Below are positions 1 through 7,702 of a stretch of 7,702 nucleotides of DNA, piece by piece. The notes below the pieces were generated by a model. The model searched no databases, was not told where the DNA came from, and was given only the letters and a program-made list of their open reading frames with translations. The stretch spans positions 1 to 7,702 of the forward strand of contig URWC01000090.1 of NCBI GenBank assembly GCA_900551555.1, read 5' to 3'. Position numbers and translations under genes: made by a program. Every line of letters starts with the position of its first letter. The first letter of the stretch is position 1. This DNA is from an uncultured Collinsella sp. Lineage in GTDB: Bacteria > Actinomycetota > Coriobacteriia > Coriobacteriales > Coriobacteriaceae.

Positions 1-1330
<1,330 letters not shown>

Positions 1331-1336
1331 AGTCAA

Positions 1337-4828
<3,492 letters not shown>

Positions 4829-4837
4829 CAGGTTTTT

Positions 4838-4844
4838 CCTCCTT
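4838..4844 (-). promoter_or_regulatory. Ribosome binding site of rpoB
   Basis: AAGGAGG is a full Shine-Dalgarno match with a 9-nt spacer to GTG at 4828. It decides the start: no ATG lies nearby in frame, and the residues after it (TYAYTATERKRVSFGK) match a normal RpoB N-terminus. Confidence 0.9.
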
Positions 4845-4864
4845 CACGGAAATGCTCGGTGGGT

Positions 4865-4885
4865 TGGCGAGGCATAGCTTCGCCA
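4865..4885 (-). promoter_or_regulatory. Hairpin in the predicted rpoB leader
   Basis: In the minus-strand RNA, TGGCGA (4885-4880) pairs perfectly with TCGCCA (4870-4865) across a 9-nt loop that can add two more G-C pairs. It lies about 20 nt upstream of the Shine-Dalgarno and just downstream of the predicted promoter. A role in rpoB leader control or mRNA stability is possible but unproven. Confidence 0.4.
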
Positions 4886-4901
4886 GTTATCGCAACCTAA
4901 T

Positions 4902-4929
4902 AGTTTATCAGGTACCGACCGTTGGGCAA
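4902..4929 (-). promoter_or_regulatory. Candidate rpoB promoter with extended -10
   Basis: TTGCCC (4929-4924) is followed after 16 nt by TAAACT (4907-4902). The -10 is preceded by TGA, which fits the extended -10 form TGn. The galU terminator upstream makes a separate rpoBC promoter necessary or at least expected. The predicted start near 4895 gives a leader of about 67 nt. The match is moderate and other starts in this AT-rich stretch are possible. Confidence 0.5.
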
Positions 4930-5006
4930 GAAAAGCCTTGACGCGATTGAGTTTTTGGAGTAGCAATGTTTTTCGGCAGAAAACACGCAGGTAGATGTAT
5001 GTGTAT

Positions 5007-5038
5007 CGAACATCTGTTCATATATTTTCTGTGAACAG
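5007..5038 (+). promoter_or_regulatory. GAAC/GTTC half-site cluster (LexA-box-like operator candidate)
   Basis: CGAACATCTGTTCA at 5007-5020 contains the exact core GAAC-N4-GTTC of the Gram-positive SOS (Cheo/LexA) box. It matches the Bacillus consensus CGAACRNRYGTTYC at 12 of 14 places. Its right half also forms a perfect 7-bp inverted repeat, CTGTTCA (5014-5020) with TGAACAG (5032-5038), across an 11-nt AT-rich spacer. The result is three half-sites in a row. It lies between the galU terminator and the predicted rpoB promoter, about 80 bp upstream of the -35. The sites look like an operator; the identity of the binding protein is inference. Confidence 0.4.
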
Positions 5039-5061
5039 AGAGCCGGCAATCGCAGCTCTTA

Positions 5062-5095
5062 TAAAAAACGGGTGCAGACCGAAGTCCGCACCCGT
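5062..5095 (-). terminator. Intrinsic terminator of galU
   Basis: The minus-strand RNA reads ACGGGTGCGGAC, loop TTCG, GTCTGCACCCGT, then six T in total. The stem is 12 bp with one G-U pair and a stable UUCG tetraloop. It starts about 20 nt after the galU stop codon and separates galU from rpoB. Confidence 0.93.
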
Positions 5096-5115
5096 AAATG
5101 TCGATGCCCGAAGGC

Positions 5116-6024
5116 TTATTTGCGCATCAAGCCGCCGCGCTCGTCGATGGCGTCCCAGAAGGCGCTGGCAAAGCGAGGATCGCTTGCAGCCATGAGGGCG
5201 TTGGTGGCCATCCAGCCAGACGGGGTACCGGTGTCGTAGCCCGAGAGCGGGTCGATGACGACGGCGTACATGGCCTCGCGGTCGAGCGAACGGGCCATGG
5301 CGTCGGTGAGCTGGATCTCGCCGCCCTTGCCGGCCTGCTGATCGGCCAGCAGGTCCATGACCAGCGGGCTCAGCAGGTAACGACCGACGATGTACAGGTT
5401 GGACGGAGCCGCCTCGGGAGCGGGTTTCTCGACCAGGCCGCCGATGCGCCAAACGGCACCGGGCTCGTCGTCGGCAACGTCCTCGGCGCCCTCAAGAGCA
5501 CCAACGCGCTCGCCGGCGATAACACCGTAGCGGCTGACTTCCTCGGGCGAGCAAGCAGCGACGGCGATAACCGAAGCGCCGCCGTGCTCCTTGGAAACGG
5601 CGAGCATCTTGTCGCAGATGTCGCGGTTAGGCACAACGTAGTCGCCCAGAAGAACCAGGAAGTTCTCCCCTGCCACCGCGTCGGCGGCAGAGCGAATGGC
5701 GTGACCAAGGCCCTTGGGCTCGTACTGATAGCGGAAGTCGACCGGCATGCCGCCCGCGTGGGCAACGGCGTCGGCGTAAGCATCCTTGCCGCGCTCGCGC
5801 AGCAGGTTCTCGAGCGAGCGGTCGGGCTGGAAGTAGCTCAGCAGCTCGGGCTTACCGGGAGAGGTGACGATAATGGCGTCATCGACCTCCTCGGGGTCGA
5901 GTGCCTCCTCAACGACATACTGGATGACCGGCTTGTCGAGTACCGGCAGCATCTCTTTAGGCGTGCACTTGGTGCCAGGCAGAAAACGCGTGCCCAGACC
6001 GGCGGCGGGGATGATTGCCTTCAT
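5116..6024 (-). CDS. galU: UTP-glucose-1-phosphate uridylyltransferase (UDP-glucose pyrophosphorylase)
   Basis: The product makes UDP-glucose from UTP and glucose 1-phosphate in the cytoplasm, for glycolipid, cell-wall polysaccharide and galactose metabolism. It is 302 aa, the usual length for bacterial GalU. Visible motifs are the nucleotide-binding GLGTRFLPGTK (9-19) with PKEMLPVLDKP (22-32), YEPKGLGHAI (101-110), the Mg-binding Asp128 in LLGDYVV (most relatives have GDD), GLVEKPAPE (196-204, Lys200), SNLYIVGRYLLSP (208-220) and GGEIQLTDA (234-242). The ATG at 6024 is chosen because the conserved protein starts MKAIIPAAG; a longer GTG-started frame from 6075 has no family support. AAGGA lies 12 nt upstream. 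The final motif is GYDTGTPSGW instead of the usual YD-G-KLGY. The gene has its own promoter candidate and terminator, between rplL and rpoB. A related sugar nucleotidyltransferase is a minor alternative. Confidence 0.93.
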   Translation of the reverse strand: MKAIIPAAGLGTRFLPGTKCTPKEMLPVLDKPVIQYVVEEALDPEEVDDAIIVTSPGKPELLSYFQPDRSLENLLRERGKDAYADAVAHAGGMPVDFRYQYEPKGLGHAIRSAADAVAGENFLVLLGDYVVPNRDICDKMLAVSKEHGGASVIAVAACSPEEVSRYGVIAGERVGALEGAEDVADDEPGAVWRIGGLVEKPAPEAAPSNLYIVGRYLLSPLVMDLLADQQAGKGGEIQLTDAMARSLDREAMYAVVIDPLSGYDTGTPSGWMATNALMAASDPRFASAFWDAIDERGGLMRK

Positions 6025-6046
6025 GTTATTCAAGGATCCTTTCGCA

Positions 6047-6110
6047 GGCGCACATGCGCCCTGTGCGTGCGGCACGGCGGCCGCAGACCAAATTGCGATA
6101 CCGAAGTATC
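6047..6110 (-). promoter_or_regulatory. Two hairpins in the predicted galU leader
   Basis: GATAC-TTCG-GTATC (6110-6097) is a perfect 5-bp stem with a UUCG tetraloop. GGCGC-ATGT-GCGCC (6060-6047) is a 5-bp stem ending about 10 nt before the AAGGA ribosome binding site. Both would lie in a leader of about 160 nt if the promoter at 6191-6219 is used. No known riboswitch was recognised. The rest of the 314-bp gap between rplL and galU holds the promoter, the operator-like repeat and the rplL terminator; I see no gene in it. Confidence 0.45.
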
Positions 6111-6173
6111 TTACCGCCGGGAGCAGGCGCAGCCGTAAGGCAAACGCAATTCTTCAGCAGGTCAACGCAAATT

Positions 6174-6192
6174 ATTGCACGAGCGGTGCAAT
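6174..6192 (-). repeat. Operator-like inverted repeat at the galU promoter
   Basis: ATTGCAC-CGCTC-GTGCAAT is a perfect 7-bp inverted repeat with a 5-nt centre. It overlaps the last two bases of the predicted -10 and spans the expected start site, the usual place for a repressor site. A related GTGCAAATTGCC lies about 50 bp upstream. The binding protein is unknown. Confidence 0.45.
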
Positions 6193-6219
6193 TTTATCGC
6201 CCAACGGTATCGGCCCCAA
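6191..6219 (-). promoter_or_regulatory. Candidate galU promoter
   Basis: TTGGGG (6219-6214) is followed after 17 nt by TAAAAT (6196-6191), a 5 of 6 match to the -10 consensus. The -35 is weak (3 of 6). It lies downstream of the rplL terminator, so galU needs a promoter in this gap. Confidence 0.5.
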
Positions 6220-6276
6220 AGCAACGCTAACGACGGCAATTTGCACGCCGAGCAAACGAGGTCGAGGGGTCACAAC

Positions 6277-6311
6277 AAAAAAAGACGGGGCTCGCAATGC
6301 GAACCCCGTCT
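6277..6311 (-). terminator. Intrinsic terminator of the rplJ-rplL unit
   Basis: The minus-strand RNA reads GACGGGGTTCGC, loop ATT, GCGAGCCCCGTC, then seven T. The stem is 12 bp with one U-G pair. It begins 28 nt after the rplL stop codon. In E. coli rplL is partly read through into rpoBC; here the stop signal looks strong and galU intervenes. Confidence 0.93.
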
Positions 6312-6338
6312 GCAAAGAAATCTGGCGAGAAAGCCTGA

Positions 6339-6716
6339 TTACTTGAGGGTGACAGCAGCGCCAGCAGCCTCGAGCTTCTCCTTGGCAGCCTCGGCGTCCT
6401 CCTTCTTGGCACCCTCGAGAACAGCCTTGGGAGCGCCCTCGACGACCTCCTTGGCCTCCTTCAGGCCAAGGTTGGTGAGCTCACGGACGGCCTTGATGAC
6501 CTGGATCTTGTTGTCGCCGAAGCCCTCGAGCACGACGTCAAACTCGGTCTTCTCCTCGGCCTCAGCAGCGCCAGCAGCGGGAGCGGCGACAACAGCGGCA
6601 GGAGCAGCGGCGGAAACGCCGAAGGTGTCCTCGATAGCCTTGACGAGCTCGGAAGCCTCGAGAAGGGTCATTTCCTTAAGAGCATCGATGATCTCATCGG
6701 TGGTAAGCTTAGCCAT
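6339..6716 (-). CDS. rplL: Large ribosomal subunit protein bL12 (L7/L12)
   Basis: L7/L12 is the multi-copy protein of the ribosomal stalk that recruits and stimulates the translational GTPases. It is 125 aa, close to the family norm. Residues 1-33 (MAKLTTDEIIDALKEMTLLE...) form the dimerisation and L10-binding domain. About 34-53 is an Ala/Pro/Gly-rich hinge. About 56-125 is the globular factor-binding domain (EFDVVLEGFGDNKIQVIKAVRELTNLGLKEAK). The ATG at 6716 is chosen for AAAGGA 7 nt upstream and the standard MAKLT start; an upstream in-frame extension has no support. It follows rplJ after 102 nt with three possible hairpins and ends just before a strong terminator. Confidence 0.98.
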   Translation of the reverse strand: MAKLTTDEIIDALKEMTLLEASELVKAIEDTFGVSAAAPAAVVAAPAAGAAEAEEKTEFDVVLEGFGDNKIQVIKAVRELTNLGLKEAKEVVEGAPKAVLEGAKKEDAEAAKEKLEAAGAAVTLK

Positions 6717-6734
6717 TTCTAAGTCCTTTCGGTT

Positions 6735-6803
6735 TCCGTGCGAATGCACGGAGATCAGTTAAAACACGGCGCGAATGCGCCAGGGGTGCGGCGTTGCCGC
6801 CGC
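6735..6803 (-). promoter_or_regulatory. Three hairpins between rplJ and rplL
   Basis: In RNA order these are GCGGCG-GCAA-CGCCGC (6803-6788, a GNRA loop), GGCGC-ATTC-GCGCC (6781-6768) and TCCGTGC-ATTC-GCACGGA (6752-6735). All stems are perfect. The second is followed by GTGTTTT, only a weak terminator-like tail. The third ends about 6 nt before the rplL Shine-Dalgarno. They may set mRNA processing, stability or partial read-through; the function is inference. Confidence 0.6.
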
Positions 6804-6818
6804 GGGTGAAAACAGCGA

Positions 6819-7340
6819 CTAGGCTGCCTTCTGCTCGGAGACCTGCTGGATCGAACGAGCGAGACCAGAGGAAACGCCGTTGACGCAGACAGCGATGTCG
6901 CGAGCGAAACCGGAGATGAGACCGGCGATCTGGCCGAGAAGCTGATCCTTGGTGGGCAGCTCGGCGATAGCCTTAACATCATCAGCGGAAACGGCCTTGC
7001 CGTCGGAGATACCGCCCTTGATCTCAAGGACGCCCTTGGACTTAGCGGAGAAGTCCTTAAGGGTCTTAGCGGCCTCGACCGGCTCGGTCTCGTAGAACAC
7101 ATAAGCGACGGGGCCGGCGAGGATCTCGTCGAGCTCGGGCTGCTCCTGGTTCTTGAGAGCGATCTTGACCAGGTTGTTCTTGTAGACCTTCATCTCGGCG
7201 CCGCACTCGCGAAGCTGATGACGCAGCTCCTGAGCCTGCTTAACCGTCAGACCGTTGTAGTTGACGACGAACAGACCGGCGTTCTCGGCGATACGGGACT
7301 CGATCTCTGCAACCTTGTCGATTTTGTACTGCTGGGGCAT
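6819..7340 (-). CDS. rplJ: Large ribosomal subunit protein uL10 (L10)
   Basis: L10 anchors the L12 dimers to 23S rRNA at the base of the ribosomal stalk and, with L12, represses its own operon by binding the mRNA leader. It is 173 aa against 165 in E. coli. The N-terminal rRNA-binding domain (about 1-130) contains LFVVNYNGLTVKQAQELR and the typical KVYKNNLVKIAL (51-62). After LPT (128-130) a long C-terminal helical part (131-173) binds L12. It has 43 residues after LPT, roughly nine more than in E. coli, which suggests room for three L12 dimers. The ATG at 7340 follows AGGAGGTG (7354-7347) with a good spacer. rplJ is the first gene of its unit, downstream of an L10 leader and attenuator. Confidence 0.98.
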   Translation of the reverse strand: MPQQYKIDKVAEIESRIAENAGLFVVNYNGLTVKQAQELRHQLRECGAEMKVYKNNLVKIALKNQEQPELDEILAGPVAYVFYETEPVEAAKTLKDFSAKSKGVLEIKGGISDGKAVSADDVKAIAELPTKDQLLGQIAGLISGFARDIAVCVNGVSSGLARSIQQVSEQKAA

Positions 7341-7384
7341 GAATTACACCTCCTCGAATTCTTTCCGGGCACGGTCCGCCACAA

Positions 7385-7405
7385 GGACGTGACGGGGGCA
7401 TGTCC
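7385..7405 (-). promoter_or_regulatory. Hairpin just after the rplJ attenuator
   Basis: GGACATG and CACGTCC can pair with one mismatch around CCCCCGT, directly after the attenuator U-tract. The loop side carries GCCCCCGTC, an exact second copy of part of the attenuator 5' arm. In read-through RNA the attenuator 3' arm could therefore pair with either copy. Confidence 0.45.
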
Positions 7406-7442
7406 AAAAAGAAAGCCCCCGCGCTGCATGAGCGACGGGGGC
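7406..7442 (-). terminator. Attenuator (intrinsic terminator) in the rplJ leader
   Basis: GCCCCCG-U-CGCT, loop CATGC, AGCGCGGGGGC forms an 11-bp stem with one bulged U, followed by TTTCTTTTT. It lies between the rplJ promoter and the rplJ start, directly after the L10 leader, so it should control read-through into rplJL. Attenuation of rplJL by L10-L12 is, as I recall, described in Bacillus subtilis. Confidence 0.88.
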
Positions 7443-7462
7443 GAGAAGACATATCTACTCGA

Positions 7463-7532
7463 CCACCTCGGCTGGCGGGATATCCCATTAAGCTCGCGGG
7501 CGATGCCCGTTTGCACCGGCTGTCTCTGGCAG
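7463..7532 (-). ncRNA. L10 leader (cis-regulatory RNA of rplJ)
   Basis: The RNA contains AGAGACAGC (7527-7519), a GC hairpin CGGGC-ATC-GCCCG, GCTTAAT (7493-7487) and CAGCCGAGGTGG (7474-7463). Order and content match what I remember of the ribosomal L10 leader family, where AGACAGC and GCCGAGG form the conserved internal loop bound by L10-L12. An outer helix CTGCC/GGTGG encloses the loop. Bound L10-L12 would promote termination at the attenuator 20 nt downstream; the antiterminator partner was not identified with certainty. Confidence 0.78.
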
Positions 7533-7556
7533 CGGATTCGTGCGTGAACCGAAAGT

Positions 7557-7585
7557 ATTATGGCGGGGACCCCGGCGTCGGTCAA
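7557..7585 (-). promoter_or_regulatory. rplJ-rplL promoter
   Basis: TTGACC (7585-7580), a 17-nt spacer and CATAAT (7562-7557) match the housekeeping consensus at 5 of 6 in each box. The predicted start near 7550 gives a leader of about 210 nt holding the L10 leader and attenuator. The GC-rich spacer contains the palindrome CGGGG-T-CCCCG. Confidence 0.85.
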
Positions 7586-7623
7586 CGGAAAACCGGGCTG
7601 TACACAATTCCACCATCCGGCAC

Positions 7624-7644
7624 GCGCCGCCGAAGGCCGGGCGC
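7624..7644 (-). repeat. GC-rich inverted repeat upstream of the rplJ promoter
   Basis: GCGCC (7644-7640) pairs with GGCGC (7628-7624), enclosing a smaller GCC-TTC-GGC stem. It has no T-tract and lies about 40 bp upstream of the -35 of rplJ. Nothing coding is seen between the rplJ promoter and the window edge. Confidence 0.4.
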
Positions 7645-7676
7645 AAGGTTTTCGCTCGGTCAAGTCCTGGCTCGCA

Positions 7677-7701
7677 CGAAGGCCACATTAAGTGGCCTTC
7701 G
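7677..7701. repeat. Perfect 10-bp inverted repeat at the right edge
   Basis: CGAAGGCCAC, a 5-nt AT loop, then GTGGCCTTCG. It is symmetric and lacks a clear T-tract on either strand, so a terminator of the unseen upstream gene (possibly rplA by usual gene order) is only a guess. It is cut close to the window edge. Confidence 0.55.
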
Positions 7702-7702
7702 G

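Noticed and set aside
1334..1336. TTG as rpoC start directly after the rpoB stop
   Set aside because: Only 3 nt from the AAGGAG, too close for good initiation; GTG two codons later has a 9-nt spacer.
4966..5034. Small plus-strand ORF of 22 codons with GGAG 5 nt before ATG and a TTGACG upstream
   Set aside because: It uses AGA and ATA codons unlike the neighbouring genes, has no good -10, and covers the operator-like half-sites. Without conservation data it is most likely chance.
6025..6075. Longer GalU start (GTG at 6075, 17 extra residues)
   Set aside because: The extra residues are not part of the family, and they read through the leader hairpin and the ribosome binding site region of the ATG at 6024.
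5098..6138. Plus-strand ORF of 346 codons opposite galU
   Set aside because: Same codon-aligned shadow effect; it even runs through the galU leader, and no RBS or family resemblance is seen.
6717..6749. Longer L7/L12 start upstream of MAKLT
   Set aside because: The extension covers the hairpin and Shine-Dalgarno; MAKLT at 6716 with AAAGGA is standard.
7563..7702. tRNA or small gene upstream of the rplJ promoter
   Set aside because: No cloverleaf, no plausible ORF with RBS; only inverted repeats are visible.

Overview
The window carries the L10/L12 ribosomal stalk genes and the RNA polymerase beta/beta' genes of a GC-rich bacterium, all read from the minus strand. In transcription order, from the right edge to the left, they are rplJ (L10), rplL (L7/L12), galU (UTP-glucose-1-phosphate uridylyltransferase), rpoB (beta) and the first 443 codons of rpoC (beta'). 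The organism is most likely an actinobacterium, probably Coriobacteriia (Collinsella-like). The reasons are high GC with strong GC3 bias, an RpoC with the acidic helical insertion typical of Actinomycetota, an RpoB without the large proteobacterial insertions, and AGGAGG-type ribosome binding sites. The genus is an inference from remembered protein sequences, not from a search.

Right edge to rplL (7702-6339): there is a perfect 10-bp inverted repeat at the edge, then a good sigma70/SigA-type promoter (TTGACC-17-CATAAT). A leader of about 210 nt follows, holding a recognisable L10 autoregulatory leader and an intrinsic terminator (attenuator). rplJ and rplL come next, separated by 102 nt that can fold into three consecutive hairpins. 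A strong terminator closes this unit 28 nt after rplL.

Middle (6338-5062): a 314-bp AT-richer gap holds a candidate promoter overlapped by a palindrome, plus two leader hairpins. galU follows and is closed by its own UUCG-loop terminator. An enzyme of UDP-glucose synthesis therefore sits inside the ribosomal/polymerase cluster as a separate transcription unit.

Left (5061-1): a 233-nt AT-rich region precedes rpoB. It contains GAAC/GTTC half-sites, including a match to the Gram-positive LexA core GAAC-N4-GTTC, and a candidate extended -10 promoter. rpoB and rpoC are tightly coupled: the rpoC Shine-Dalgarno lies in the last two codons of rpoB, and both genes are in the same frame, divided by one UAG. 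RpoC is cut by the window edge before its catalytic NADFDGD motif.

The most striking sequence feature is in RpoB. The nearly universal fork-loop-2 segment after GPGGL (TRERAGFE in E. coli) is replaced by a different 16-residue segment, with no sign of a frameshift. No mobile element, CRISPR array, tRNA or rRNA was seen. I did not find a clearly new multi-gene system; the novelty is in the altered polymerase loop and in how the cluster is wired.
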